64,000 bases of DNA from DASUPK01 sp963774305 (GCA_963774305.1 CAVZEM010000011.1:310001-374000); one strand, 5' to 3'; shown: positions 51,846 through 60,853, numbered from the stretch's first letter. Notes: a model not told the origin generated them from the sequence alone. Made by a program: numbers and translations.

Positions 51846-52418
51846 CTACAGCTCGAACAGCAGGCAGGTGCTGGTGCCGGTCGCGAGCAGCTTGCCCGTC
51901 TCGACCGAGGTCAGCTTCGCCTCGGCGGTCGCGGTCTTGCGGCCCTTGTGGATCACGACGGATCCGGCGCGGACCACTCCGGTGTCCCGCGTGATCGGGC
52001 GGAGGTACTTCACCTCCAGGGTCTGGCTCGTGTAGCCGACCCCGGCGGGCAGCATGGTGTGGACGGAGCACCCCAGGACCGAGTCGAGAATCGTCGAGGC
52101 GTATCCGCCGTGGACGACGCCGATCGGGTTGTAGTGCTCCTCGCCCGGCTCGCCCTCGAAGACCGCGCGCCCCTCGTCGATCTCGACCATGGCGAAGTTC
52201 ATGACCACCGCGATCGGGGGCGGTGGGATCTCTCCGGACTGGATCGCCCGGATGTAGTCGATCCCCGCCATCTGGGCGCCGGCCGTCGCGGACGGCACCG
52301 GGTCCTGCCAGGTGATCGTCCTGGTGCTCGTGGTCTCCGGCGAGCGCTCGGCGAAGGCGCGCGCGGAGTCGACAGCCCTCGCCTCCACCCCGCCGTCACT
52401 GATCGGAGTGACGCTCAC
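51846..52418 (-). CDS. PaaI-like hotdog thioesterase
   Basis: The 190-residue protein has an N-terminal 50-residue extension (TSTRTITWQDPVPSATAGAQ) common in this subgroup, then the hotdog fold with IPPPPIAVVMNF, NPIGVVHGGYASTILDSVLGC (catalytic Asp/Gly loop) and YTSQTLEVKYLRPI. It would hydrolyse aryl- or acyl-CoA. The GTG at 52418 overlaps the stop of a 47-codon gene as GTGA, so translation is coupled to it. The unit is divergent from the HxlR regulator. Confidence 0.85.
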   Translation of the reverse strand: MSVTPISDGGVEARAVDSARAFAERSPETTSTRTITWQDPVPSATAGAQMAGIDYIRAIQSGEIPPPPIAVVMNFAMVEIDEGRAVFEGEPGEEHYNPIGVVHGGYASTILDSVLGCSVHTMLPAGVGYTSQTLEVKYLRPITRDTGVVRAGSVVIHKGRKTATAEAKLTSVETGKLLATGTSTCLLFEL

Positions 52419-52558
52419 CCGCGCCCCCGGCGGCGGCGGGCGCGCTTGCGCCCGCCGTTGTCGCGGTCCCGGCTGACCGGATAGCGAAGGTCGGCGAGGA
52501 TCTCCTCGGAGCTGATCCTGACCTGCTCTGGATGGAACTCGAATCGCAGTGCTCTCAT
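52415..52558 (-). CDS. 47-residue basic small protein coupled to the thioesterase
   Basis: An ATG at 52558 with GAGG 7 bases upstream opens a 47-codon frame: MRALRFEFHPEQVRISSEEI, then ILADLRYPVSRDRD and an Arg-rich end. Its TGA overlaps the thioesterase GTG (GTGA). It is the first gene after the HxlR-type operators, so it is either a real small protein or a leader peptide that couples translation. No family is recognised. Its sequence is not biased like shadow frames. Confidence 0.55.
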   Translation of the reverse strand: MRALRFEFHPEQVRISSEEILADLRYPVSRDRDNGGRKRARRRRGRG

Positions 52559-52583
52559 GACCGTGCCTCTTTTCCGTTTCGTT

Positions 52584-52643
52584 GGTTGCTTCACGCAACT
52601 CCAACGCGCCGGACCCTATCAGCGTGAGTTGCATGACGCAACT
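52584..52643. promoter_or_regulatory. Two GTTGC-N5-GCAAC palindromes in the HxlR divergon
   Basis: GGTTGCTTCACGCAACT (52584-52600) and AGTTGCATGACGCAACT (52627-52643) share the pattern GTTGC-N5-GCAAC, 43 bases apart. They lie in the 106-base gap between the small-gene/thioesterase unit and the HxlR gene. They are probable binding sites of that regulator. Confidence 0.65.
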
Positions 52644-52664
52644 GAGTGTGCGAAGATCACATAG

Positions 52665-53144
52665 ATGCTCGGCAACGACTACGAAGGACAGACCTGCTCC
52701 ATCGCCCGCAGCCTCGAGCTGGTGGGCGAGCGCTGGACCCTGCTGGTAGTGCGAGAGATCTTCCACGGGCGACGGAAGTTCTCGGAGATGCAGCGGTCCC
52801 TCGGCGTCGCCCGGAACGTGCTGACCGCCCGGCTTCAGCGGATGGTCGACGAGGACATCATCGAGCGGCGTCCATACAGCGAGCGGCCCGAGCGCTACGA
52901 GTACTTCCTGACGGAGAAGGGGCTGGACCTCTGGCCGGTGATGACCGCGCTGATGTTCTGGGGAGACAAGTACGAGCCGCTGCCGGACGGCCCCCCCGTG
53001 CTTGTCATTCACAAGGGCGAGTGCGGCGGCGTCATCGACGAGCGTCGGATCTGCACCAAGTGCGGCAAGCCGCTGACGGTCCGCGAGACGCGCGCGGTCG
53101 ATGGACCCGGAGCCGAGGCAGCAAGGCAGCCGGCCGCCGCCTAG
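52665..53144 (+). CDS. HxlR family transcriptional regulator
   Basis: The 159-residue protein has the HxlR winged helix: CSIARSLELVGERWTLLVVREIFHGRRKFSEMQRSLGVARNVLTARLQRMVDEDIIERR. The conserved Cys near the N-terminus (QTCSIA) is a redox/aldehyde sensor in some members. A C-terminal extension has four Cys/His in CGG and CTKCGKP, perhaps a zinc ribbon. It probably controls itself and the divergent thioesterase unit, and perhaps the downstream acyl-CoA dehydrogenase gene. Confidence 0.9.
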   Translation: MLGNDYEGQTCSIARSLELVGERWTLLVVREIFHGRRKFSEMQRSLGVARNVLTARLQRMVDEDIIERRPYSERPERYEYFLTEKGLDLWPVMTALMFWGDKYEPLPDGPPVLVIHKGECGGVIDERRICTKCGKPLTVRETRAVDGPGAEAARQPAAA

Positions 53145-53170
53145 CCGACCTTCCTAGACTCCCCCGCCCC

Positions 53171-54316
53171 ATGGACTTCGACCTGACCGACGAGCAGCGG
53201 CTGCTGCGCGACACCGTCCGCGACTTCGCGCGACAGGAGGTCGCGCCGGTGGCGGAAGAGCTCGACCGCGCGAAGGCCTTCCCCTACGAGCTCGTCGCGA
53301 AGATGGGCGGCCTCGGCCTGATGGGAATCCCGTTCCCGGAGCAGTACGGCGGCGGCGGGGCCGACACCCTCGCCTACGCGCTGGCAGTCGAGGAGCTGAC
53401 CAGGATCGACTCGTCGGTCGCGATCACGATGGCGGCCCACACCTCGCTCGGGACGATGCCGATCTACCTCTGGGGCACCGATGAGCAGAAGGACGACTGG
53501 CTGCCCCTGCTCTGCAGCGGCCAGAAGCTGGCGGCGTTCGGCTTGACCGAGCCCGAGGCTGGGTCCGACGCGGGCAACACCCACACCCGCGCGGCGCTCG
53601 AGGACGGCCAGTGGATCGTGAACGGGGCCAAGCAGTTCATCACCAACTCCGGGACTGACATCTCGGGCTGCGTGACGATCACCGCGGTCACCGGCCAGGA
53701 GAACGGCAACAAGGAGATCTCGAACATCATCGTCCCCAATGGGACCCCGGGCTACGAGGCCGGCGAGCCGTACCGGAAGATGGGCTGGAACGCCTCGGAC
53801 ACCCGCCCCCTGTCCTTCGACGATTGCCGAGTCCCGGAGGGAAATCTCCTCGGTCGCCGGGGCAGCGGCTTCAAGCAGTTCCTGGCGATCCTCGACGGCG
53901 GCCGGATCGGCGTCGCCGCAATGGGCGTCGGGCTCGCGCAGGGCGCGCTCGACGAGGCGATCTCATACGCAAAGGAGCGTCAGGCCTTCGGACAGCCGAT
54001 CGGCAAGTTCCAGGCGATCCAGGCGAAGATCGCGGACATCTCGGCGCAGATCGAGGCGGCTCGCCTGCTCGTCTACCGCGCCGCCATCCTCAAGGACCGC
54101 GGTGAGGCCTTCACGCTGACCGCCGCCCAGGCGAAGCTGATCACGGGCAGGCTCGCGGTCCGCGCGACCGAGGAGGCGGTACAGATCCACGGCGGCTACG
54201 GCTACATCGAGGAGTACCCCGTCTGCCGCTTCTATCGCGACGCGAAGATCCTCACCATCGGCGAGGGCACCGACGAAGTGCAGCAGATGGTGATCGCCAG
54301 GCAGCTCGGAGTCTGA
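53171..54316 (+). CDS. Acyl-CoA dehydrogenase
   Basis: The 381-residue flavoenzyme starts MDFDLTDEQRLLRDTVRDFA. Family signatures are AFGLTEPEAGSDAG, WIVNGAKQFITNSG, and the C-terminal QIHGGYGYIEEYPVCRFYRDAKI with EGTDEVQQMVIAR, where the catalytic Glu lies in EGTDE-type short-chain enzymes. It oxidises an acyl-CoA at C2-C3 and passes electrons to ETF. It lies 27 bases after the HxlR gene, perhaps cotranscribed. Confidence 0.92.
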   Translation: MDFDLTDEQRLLRDTVRDFARQEVAPVAEELDRAKAFPYELVAKMGGLGLMGIPFPEQYGGGGADTLAYALAVEELTRIDSSVAITMAAHTSLGTMPIYLWGTDEQKDDWLPLLCSGQKLAAFGLTEPEAGSDAGNTHTRAALEDGQWIVNGAKQFITNSGTDISGCVTITAVTGQENGNKEISNIIVPNGTPGYEAGEPYRKMGWNASDTRPLSFDDCRVPEGNLLGRRGSGFKQFLAILDGGRIGVAAMGVGLAQGALDEAISYAKERQAFGQPIGKFQAIQAKIADISAQIEAARLLVYRAAILKDRGEAFTLTAAQAKLITGRLAVRATEEAVQIHGGYGYIEEYPVCRFYRDAKILTIGEGTDEVQQMVIARQLGV

Positions 54317-54319
54317 GGG

Positions 54320-54754
54320 TCAGTCGTCGGCAGGGACCGCGGTGATCTCGTCCGCGTCCCGCTCGGCGACCTCGGCCGCCCTGCCCTGACCCTCGCCGAT
54401 GCCCCAGTGCGCGCAGAGCTCGAGCTCCTGCAGTGCGGTCAGCGACTCGTTGGGGCGGAAGCGCGGCGCCTCGCGGATCCAGTCCCGGTCGTAGGCGGCC
54501 CACAGCCGGCTGGCGCCCTCGGCGACGTGCTCGAACGGAATCGCGGTGCAGCCGGCGAGCGGTCCCAGCCGGATCAGTACCCAGCGCGGCTCGCCGTCGT
54601 CGGCATCCACGTGGATCCCGGCGATCCGGCCCAGCGTCTTGTTGCCCAGCCCGTCGATCTGCATGCCCTCCCAGGCGGTTGCCTCGTCGAGGCTCGGCAG
54701 CGGCGCGTTGCCGGACTCCTCCTCGGTCTCGGGCGCCTTCTTGGTCTCAGCCAT
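54320..54754 (-). CDS. PRC-barrel domain protein
   Basis: The 144-residue protein has an acidic N-terminal stretch (KKAPETEEESG), a PRC-barrel-like domain (MQIDGLGNKTLGRIAGIHVDADDGEPRWVLIRLG, AIPFEHVAEGASRLWAAYD) and an acidic end. PRC barrels occur in 16S rRNA maturation and photosynthetic reaction centres; here it is probably a general binding module. The start (54754) overlaps the end of meaB by 8 bases. Confidence 0.7.
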   Translation of the reverse strand: MAETKKAPETEEESGNAPLPSLDEATAWEGMQIDGLGNKTLGRIAGIHVDADDGEPRWVLIRLGPLAGCTAIPFEHVAEGASRLWAAYDRDWIREAPRFRPNESLTALQELELCAHWGIGEGQGRAAEVAERDADEITAVPADD

Positions 54755-55700
54755 CGTCACGCTCCAACAGGTCCTTTGCCGCACTTGCGGGATCGATCTC
54801 CCGTTTGACGACGCGGTCTAGGAGCTCGTGGACCGATGGATCGTCCGCGACAGCCGCCTCCAGCCGTCGCCGCATTCTGGATGCTGCCAGTTCCAAGACC
54901 TCGTTGCGGAGGTTGCGGGCCCGTCTCTCCTCGAGGGTGCCCTCGGCCTCGATGTGCTCGCGATGCTCCGTGATCTTCTCGGCCAGCTCGGCGATGCCCT
55001 CGCCCTTCGCGGCCTCCGTCTTGATGATCGGAACCCTCCAGGACGTCGCGGGACCGAGCGAGAGCACGCCGCGGATCTCGCGGATCATCGTGTCGGTCAT
55101 CGGGTGGTCCGCCTTGTTGACGACGATGATGTCCGGGATCTCCATGACGCCGGCCTTCAGGGCCTGGATCGAATCACCGGACCCCGGCATCAGAACGAGG
55201 ACGATCGTGTCGCCGTGGTCGACGATGTCGATCTCTGCCTGACCGACCCCGACGGTCTCGATGAAGACGTCGTCCTTGCCGGAGGCGTCCATCAGCAGCG
55301 CCGCCTGCAGGGTCGCCTCGGAGAGCCCGCCGAGCGCACCCCGGCTGGCCATCGAGCGGATGAAGACGCCCGCGTCCAGGAAGTGGTCCGAGAGGCGGAT
55401 CCGGTCGCCGAGCAGGGCGCCGCGGGTGAAAGGGCTCGACGGGTCGATGGAGAGGACGGCCACCTGGCGGTCGGCCTTGCGCATCTCGGCCGTCAGGGCG
55501 CCGATCAGCGTGCTCTTCCCGACGCCCGGCGGCCCGGTCAACCCGACGATCCGCGCCCTACCGGTGCGGGGGAAGACCTCGCGAACCAGCTCCCAGCCGG
55601 CCGGGTCGTCGTTCTCGATCAGGGTGATCGCGCGCGCCAGAGCGCGCTTGTCGCCGGCCACCAGGCGCTCGGCGAGGTCGGTCTCCGTCTTTTGCGCCAT
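54747..55700 (-). CDS. meaB: MeaB/ArgK-type GTPase, mutase chaperone
   Basis: The 317-residue SIMIBI GTPase has the P-loop GLTGPPGVGKSTL, the switch region SIDPSSPFTRGALLGDRIRL, ETVGVGQAEIDIVDHGDT, and NKAD. MeaB loads and protects adenosylcobalamin-dependent acyl-CoA mutases. The IcmA/IcmB mutase in this window is the likely client, though the genes are 9 kb apart. Normal length. Confidence 0.93.
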   Translation of the reverse strand: MAQKTETDLAERLVAGDKRALARAITLIENDDPAGWELVREVFPRTGRARIVGLTGPPGVGKSTLIGALTAEMRKADRQVAVLSIDPSSPFTRGALLGDRIRLSDHFLDAGVFIRSMASRGALGGLSEATLQAALLMDASGKDDVFIETVGVGQAEIDIVDHGDTIVLVLMPGSGDSIQALKAGVMEIPDIIVVNKADHPMTDTMIREIRGVLSLGPATSWRVPIIKTEAAKGEGIAELAEKITEHREHIEAEGTLEERRARNLRNEVLELAASRMRRRLEAAVADDPSVHELLDRVVKREIDPASAAKDLLERDDG

Positions 55701-55746
55701 CCGTGGGCCAGTCTAGGCCGCTGCCCGGAACCTAGAATCGCCGCCC

Positions 55747-56376
55747 GTGCTCCGCGCGCTCCGCTTCTATCGCCGCAACGGCATGCTCAACCTGCGCTAC
55801 GGCCGCCTGCTCTGGCGGTATCTCTGGCGCCGGTTCCTCACCCCCGCCGGCTGGCGCTGGAAGACCGACGGGCCGGTCTTCTTCGGCAAGCACCTGCAGC
55901 TCCAGATCGCCAAGGGGGCGGAGATCCGCTTCGGCCGCTTCGCCTGGATCGGCGACGGGACGAAGATCCGCAGCCACGAGGGCGTCGTCGAGATCGGGGC
56001 CAAGACCGTCTTCGGCCAGGAGTGCACCATCTCCTCATACAGGCACGTGCGGATCGGCGAGCAATGCGTGATCGCGGACCGGGCGATGTTCATCGACTTC
56101 GACCACGGGGTCGTGGAGGTCGAGCGGCCGATCCGCCAGCAGGGCATCTACATGCGCGAGTGTGTGGTCGGCTCCAACGTCTGGGTCGGCTACGGCGCCT
56201 GTGTACTGCGGGGCGTCACCGTCGGCGACAACGCCATTGTCGGCACGAACGCGGTGGTCACGCGGGACGTCCCGGCCAACGCGGTGGTGGGCGGCGTCCC
56301 GGCGAAGGTGATTCGCATCCGAGAGGCGCCGAAGGTGTTGAAGTGGCCAGACCCGGTCGAACCGTCGCCCCAATAA
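55747..56376 (+). CDS. Hexapeptide-repeat acyltransferase (WbbJ/NodL-type)
   Basis: The 209-residue protein has a basic N-terminus, then left-handed beta-helix hexapeptide repeats (IRFGRFAWIGDGTKIRSHEGVVEIGAKTVFG, CVVGSNVWVGYGACVLRGVTVGDNAIVGTNAVVTRDVPANAVVGGVPAKVI). The last block is the usual acetyltransferase acceptor loop. It probably acylates a sugar of a surface glycan or lipid. It is alone between MeaB and the tailed protein. Confidence 0.85.
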   Translation: MLRALRFYRRNGMLNLRYGRLLWRYLWRRFLTPAGWRWKTDGPVFFGKHLQLQIAKGAEIRFGRFAWIGDGTKIRSHEGVVEIGAKTVFGQECTISSYRHVRIGEQCVIADRAMFIDFDHGVVEVERPIRQQGIYMRECVVGSNVWVGYGACVLRGVTVGDNAIVGTNAVVTRDVPANAVVGGVPAKVIRIREAPKVLKWPDPVEPSPQ

Positions 56377-56453
56377 CGGGGATCTGCATATACTCAGTAC
56401 TGGGCACCGGGGCCGGGCACAACTGGCAGACACAGGGAAAGGAACGGAGAGGC

Positions 56454-57932
56454 ATGAAGCGGACTCGAAGGAGGCTGATCGGGACATTCATCGCTGTCAC
56501 GGCGCTGCTCGCCGTCATTCCGGCATCCGCGCAGGCCTTGTCGCTCAGCGGGCTTGTCGCCGCACCGGCCAGCACGCAGGCGGGTGCCCACAGCGACTTC
56601 CACATCCACATGGACTTCGGCGGCGGCCAGGTGAAGGACCTGACCGTCGGGCTGCCGCCCGGACAGATCGGCGATCCGAGCGCGACCCCTCTGTGCACGG
56701 TCAGCCAGCTCAACGCCGACACCTGTCCCGCCAACACCAAGGTCGGCAGCGTGGTCGCGAACGCCACCGTGACAGTCGTGGTGCTGCCCGTGACGCTCAA
56801 CGTCAGCGGCGACCTCTACAACCTGACGCCGCAGCCGGGTGAGCCGGCGCGCTTCGGGATCGTCCTCCGACCCCTTAAGGGCGATCTGTGCGCCCTCCTC
56901 CCAGCGGACCTCTGCGCCCTTATCCCGAACATCCTGCCGCCGGTCATCCTTCAGTCGGCGGTCCAGCTCAGGCCCGATTTCGGCCTGAACACGGTCATCA
57001 AGGACATTCCCAACTCGACCTCAGGGCTTGACACGACGATCAACTCCCAGGACATCACCCTCTTCGGGACCGCTCCGGGAACCGGTAAGCCGTTCATGCG
57101 GAACCCGACCTCGTGCGGCAGTCATACGACCAACTTCTCCGCCATCCCATACACGGGGTTGAGCGCAAGCGGGTCGGCCAGCTTCTCGACGACCAACTGC
57201 GGCGCTCTGGACTTCTCACCGGTGTTCACGGCGGAAATCGGCGGACCCGGCCAGACGACGAACGGCGTCCCGACGACGGCCAGCACCGCGATCCTGCAGG
57301 ACACCGACGAGGCGGGCCTGCTCAAGGCGGTGGTCAAGGTCCCTTCCGACCTCAACCCGAACGCGACGATCTTCTTCGGCACTCACTGCAGTCAGGCCAG
57401 CTTCGCGGCCGGAACCTGTCCGGCCAACACCGTGGTCGGGCTGGCGACCGCGGCCTCCCCGCTGCTCAGCCAGCCTCTGGTCGGCAACGTGGCGCTGGTC
57501 GACAGCGGCGGACCGTTCCCCAACCTCGGCCTCGACCTGAAGGGCCAGCTTCACCTGCTCCTGCAGGGGTCCATCAACATCAGCGCGGGCAACACGGTGA
57601 CCTTCGGCGACGTGCCGCCGGGGCTCCCGGACATCCCGATCTCGCGCTTCCAGCTCACCTTCACGAACCCGCCGGGGCTGATCGGCACCGCCCGGGACAT
57701 CTGCGCCCCGCCGGCGCCCACCTTCCACGCCGACTTCACGGGCTACAACGGCAAGACCTCATCGGTGGACACGGCTGCCATCGTCGACGGCTGTGGCCCC
57801 GGCAGCGGCAGCACCGTGGCCAAGTGCAAGAAGGCCAAGAAGAAGAAGCATCGCCACCACCGCGCCGCCGAGTCCAAGAAGAAGCACAAGAAGCACTCCT
57901 GCAAGAAGAAGCGCAAGAAGCACCACAAGTAG
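56454..57932 (+). CDS. Exported repeat protein with His/Lys/Cys tail
   Basis: The 492-residue protein has a signal peptide (about 1-29, ending in PASAQALS) and a mature part of beta-rich domains. A motif Cys-x(6-9)-TCPANTxVG occurs twice (CTVSQLNADTCPANTKVG near residue 85, CSQASFAAGTCPANTVVG near 315), showing a duplicated domain. The tail is Lys/His-rich: AKCKKAKKKKHRHHRAAESK, ending KKKRKKHHK, with two cysteines. Function unknown; probably surface-attached. The ATG at 56454 follows GGAGAGG. Confidence 0.75.
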   Translation: MKRTRRRLIGTFIAVTALLAVIPASAQALSLSGLVAAPASTQAGAHSDFHIHMDFGGGQVKDLTVGLPPGQIGDPSATPLCTVSQLNADTCPANTKVGSVVANATVTVVVLPVTLNVSGDLYNLTPQPGEPARFGIVLRPLKGDLCALLPADLCALIPNILPPVILQSAVQLRPDFGLNTVIKDIPNSTSGLDTTINSQDITLFGTAPGTGKPFMRNPTSCGSHTTNFSAIPYTGLSASGSASFSTTNCGALDFSPVFTAEIGGPGQTTNGVPTTASTAILQDTDEAGLLKAVVKVPSDLNPNATIFFGTHCSQASFAAGTCPANTVVGLATAASPLLSQPLVGNVALVDSGGPFPNLGLDLKGQLHLLLQGSINISAGNTVTFGDVPPGLPDIPISRFQLTFTNPPGLIGTARDICAPPAPTFHADFTGYNGKTSSVDTAAIVDGCGPGSGSTVAKCKKAKKKKHRHHRAAESKKKHKKHSCKKKRKKHHK

Positions 57933-57942
57933 TTCGGGCCGG

Positions 57943-58212
57943 CTAGAGCCGCTTTCCTGAAGCGAACAGCAGGATGCCGCCGGCGAGGGCGACCACCCCC
58001 GTGATCCAGAAAACCAGGCCGCCCGCGTTGATCGCCGCAGCGATCAGGGCGATCCCGACGACCACGAGGGGCAGGCCGAACGAGATCGGCACGCTGACGT
58101 TGAGACGAGGGCCGAAGTCAGGCGCCTTGCGCTTCGGCCTCGCCTCGCGCGAGGGATAGACCTCCCGCCGGCCGTCAGGTAGCCGGGTCACGGCTGCCGG
58201 CCAGCTCTTCAT
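57943..58212 (-). CDS. Small two-helix membrane protein
   Basis: This 89-residue protein has a hydrophilic N-terminus (about 40 residues, with EVYPSREARPKRKAPDFG) and two membrane helices (about 42-60 and 65-83). No family recognised. Its start lies within the 3' end of the GT4 gene (overlap 38 bases), in the same direction, so it may be the last gene of the glucan cluster. Confidence 0.5.
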   Translation of the reverse strand: MKSWPAAVTRLPDGRREVYPSREARPKRKAPDFGPRLNVSVPISFGLPLVVVGIALIAAAINAGGLVFWITGVVALAGGILLFASGKRL

Positions 58213-59380
58213 AGATGCACTCGGTCCGCTCGGCGACGTCGGCCCAGTCGAAGCGGCTCAGGTGCTCGAAGGCCTCGGCGGTCAGCCGGCGGCAGAGCTT
58301 CGCGTCGTCGAGCACGCGGACCGTCATCTCGGCCAGCGACTGCGGGTCGCGCGCGCGGAACCGCAGGCCGACCTCGTCGTGCGGGACGACCTCCCGCAAC
58401 CCGCCGGTGTCGGCGACGATGCACGGGCAGCTGGAGGCCATCGCCTCCAGCGCCACCAGCCCGAACGGCTCGTAGATCGAGGGGACCACGCAGACGTCCG
58501 CGATCGCGTAGAGCGAGTGAAGGACGTCGTCGCCGATCCAGCCGACGAAGGTGCCGTGTGACATCAGGCCCAGCTCGTCCGCCTGGCGGCGAAGCTCCTC
58601 CTCGTGGGTCCCGGAGCCGGCGACGACGAAGCGGGTCTTCGGAAGCCGCTCGATGATCTGGGGCAGCGCCTCGAGCGCGAACTGGAAGCCCTTCTCGTAG
58701 ACCAGGCGGCCGACCAGCAGCACCAGCGACTCGTCCGGCTCGGCGAACTCAGCGCGCAGGCGACGGAGGGCATCGTCGTCCCGAGGCTGGATCTCATCGG
58801 GGTCGATCCCGTTCGCGATCACCTCGATGGAGGCCTCGGGGACGCCGAAGACGTCGACGATCTGCTCGCGCATGAAGGTCGAGCAGGCGATCACGCGATC
58901 GGAGCGGTTCGTGATCCAGCGCTCGACACCGTGGATGTATGACTGGGGATGCTTGTCGACCCAGCCCTGGTGGCGGCCGTGCTCGGTCGCGTGGATGGTG
59001 GTGACGAGCGGAGCGTCGAAGCGGCGGGCGAGGTGGTCGCACGCGTTGGCGACCAGCCAGTCGTGGCCGTGCACCAGGTCGAAGTCGTGACGGTCGCCCA
59101 GCTCCACGCCGGCGGCCAGCATGTCGGAGTTCATCCGCTCGACCCAGGCGACGAACTCGTTGAGCTCGGCAGGGCGGGTCGGCTCCCTGACGCGGTGAAC
59201 GTGGACGCCCGACATGACCTCCTCGGCCGGCGACTCCTCCCCGCCGCGGGTGAGGACCTGGACCTCGGTGTCGCGTTCAACCAGCGCCTCGGAGAGCTTG
59301 CGGACGTGACGAGCCAGGCCGCCCTCGATCAGCGGCGGGTACTCCCAGGAGAGGATCAGGACGCGATTCATATCGGTCAT
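58175..59380 (-). CDS. GT4 glycosyltransferase, alpha-glucan (Rv3032-like)
   Basis: The 401-residue GT-B enzyme has the glycogen-synthase-like opening VLILSWEYPPLIEGGLARHVRKL, VHGHDWLVA, VVTTIHATEHGRHQG, GRLVYEKGFQFALEALP and SIYEPFGLVALEAMASSCPCIV (the EX7E donor site). With the GH57 and methyltransferase genes upstream (overlap TGATG with GH57) it matches mycobacterial Rv3032, the alpha-1,4-glucosyltransferase of methylglucose lipopolysaccharide; maltose-1-phosphate or glycogen synthesis are alternatives. Confidence 0.85.
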   Translation of the reverse strand: MTDMNRVLILSWEYPPLIEGGLARHVRKLSEALVERDTEVQVLTRGGEESPAEEVMSGVHVHRVREPTRPAELNEFVAWVERMNSDMLAAGVELGDRHDFDLVHGHDWLVANACDHLARRFDAPLVTTIHATEHGRHQGWVDKHPQSYIHGVERWITNRSDRVIACSTFMREQIVDVFGVPEASIEVIANGIDPDEIQPRDDDALRRLRAEFAEPDESLVLLVGRLVYEKGFQFALEALPQIIERLPKTRFVVAGSGTHEEELRRQADELGLMSHGTFVGWIGDDVLHSLYAIADVCVVPSIYEPFGLVALEAMASSCPCIVADTGGLREVVPHDEVGLRFRARDPQSLAEMTVRVLDDAKLCRRLTAEAFEHLSRFDWADVAERTECIYEELAGSRDPAT

Positions 59381-60783
59381 CAGGGCTCGAGCAGCGGCGC
59401 GAGGCTCAGGTCAGGGGCGAGGTTGCGCACGCGTGCGTCGACTGCCTCCGAGGAGTCTATGGCCTCCAGCAGGGCCTCGGCGTGGGCGGTCGCGCGCGTA
59501 TACGGATAGTCCCCGGCCTGGCCGCGGTGGTCCATGAACGCCCAGTCGCTCGACTGAAGGGCGAGCAGCTCGCGGGCGGCGCGCAGGGCTGCGTCCCGGT
59601 CAACGTCACGCGGGCCGAGCGCCCGGAGGAGCCGGAGCTCGCTGCGCCGGGTGGCCCAGACCAGGTCCGACACCGACGGCGAATCCCAGGTCTCGAGGCT
59701 CTTTCCCTCCCCCCAGCTCCCTCGGCGGGCTGGGCGCTCCTCGGCCTCGTGCTCGCGCAGTGCCTGCGGCAGGGTGAGCAGACGGACGCCGTCGAGCGCT
59801 GCGCCCTTCAGTACCTCCCCGAGCCAGATCGGTCCCTCGGCCCACCAGTGGCCGAGCAGCTCCGTGTCGATGGCGAAGACGCAGAGACCGCGGCGGCCGC
59901 GGTCGGCGCGGTGGCGCTCCAGCCGGTCGCGGACGGCTGCGAGAAACGACGCGGCATGCTCGGCGGCTCGCTTGGCGGCGACGGCGGGATCGTATGGCCG
60001 GCCGGAGATCGACCAGAGGCGCATCCCGTTCTCTGAGAGTCGGTGGTACTCGAGGTAGGCGGGATCCGACGGATAGCCGCCGTCGGACCAGACCAGCCGC
60101 ACGGTCGGCCAGTCGATCGTGAAGGCGACCGGGCCGCCGGGCAGCCCGATCGGGGCGAGGGCGGCGGTGCCGCGTTCCTGCGCGCTCTGGTCCAGGCAGG
60201 TGTAGGTGACGCCCCGCTCGGCGAGCACCCCCTCCACGCCGGGCGCGTACGCGCATTCCGGGAGCCAGAAGCCCGTGGACTCGCCGAAGCGGCGCCCGTG
60301 AGAGCGCAGGCCGGCGTCCACCTGGAGGCGGCGCCCCGCCAGGGTGGCGAGCTTGGGAAGGACCGCATGCGTCGCTGCGGAGGTCATCAGGGCGACGCGG
60401 CCCTTCGCATGCGCTTCCTGGAAGGCGCGCAGCGGGTTCCCGTCCAGCTTCCGCAGCCGCCTCATGGCGCGCGTGTAGTGGTCGGCCTCCGCCTGGGCCG
60501 CCGGGCGGACCGCGGCGCCCGCGTCCGCCACGTCACGGTCGGCGGCGTCGACCCGGTGGACGCGCAGGAACCGGAGCATCCTCTCCCCCACACCCTCGGC
60601 CTCCAGTTGGTCGGCGAGCACCGGGGTGATCGTCATGGTGAGGCGCTCCGCGACGTCCAGCACCGGGAGGTGGGAACGCGCGAACGCGTCGAAGAGCCAC
60701 TCCTCTCCGAACGGATAGGTGCCAAAGCCCTCGACGTAGGGCATGTGAGAGTGGAGGACGATCGCCAGGTCGCCCTGCGTCAT
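59380..60783 (-). CDS. GH57 1,4-alpha-glucan branching enzyme (Rv3031-like)
   Basis: The 467-residue GH57 protein has the family motif LAIVLHSHMPYVEG (His pair), the catalytic Glu in GFWLPECAYAPG, and the catalytic Asp in FAIDTELLGHWWAEGP, plus the C-terminal DUF1957-type helical domain with SSDWAFMDHRGQAGDYPYTRA. It introduces alpha-1,6 branches into alpha-1,4 glucan. The start MTQGDLAIVLHSHMPY at 60783 is chosen over a longer, non-family extension. Its stop overlaps the GT4 start, so the two are coupled. Confidence 0.88.
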   Translation of the reverse strand: MTQGDLAIVLHSHMPYVEGFGTYPFGEEWLFDAFARSHLPVLDVAERLTMTITPVLADQLEAEGVGERMLRFLRVHRVDAADRDVADAGAAVRPAAQAEADHYTRAMRRLRKLDGNPLRAFQEAHAKGRVALMTSAATHAVLPKLATLAGRRLQVDAGLRSHGRRFGESTGFWLPECAYAPGVEGVLAERGVTYTCLDQSAQERGTAALAPIGLPGGPVAFTIDWPTVRLVWSDGGYPSDPAYLEYHRLSENGMRLWSISGRPYDPAVAAKRAAEHAASFLAAVRDRLERHRADRGRRGLCVFAIDTELLGHWWAEGPIWLGEVLKGAALDGVRLLTLPQALREHEAEERPARRGSWGEGKSLETWDSPSVSDLVWATRRSELRLLRALGPRDVDRDAALRAARELLALQSSDWAFMDHRGQAGDYPYTRATAHAEALLEAIDSSEAVDARVRNLAPDLSLAPLLEP

Positions 60784-60853
60784 TCGGCCACCTCCTCCGC
60801 TTCGCGTCCGGGGGTGCCGGGCGAGGGCGCGAATGCCCTGGCAACCCTGATCG

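Noticed and set aside
54828..56453. A long plus-strand frame leading into the CPANT protein
   Set aside because: The part before 56454 is antisense to meaB and a frame-shadow of the acyltransferase; the real protein starts at the ATG with signal peptide and ribosome site.
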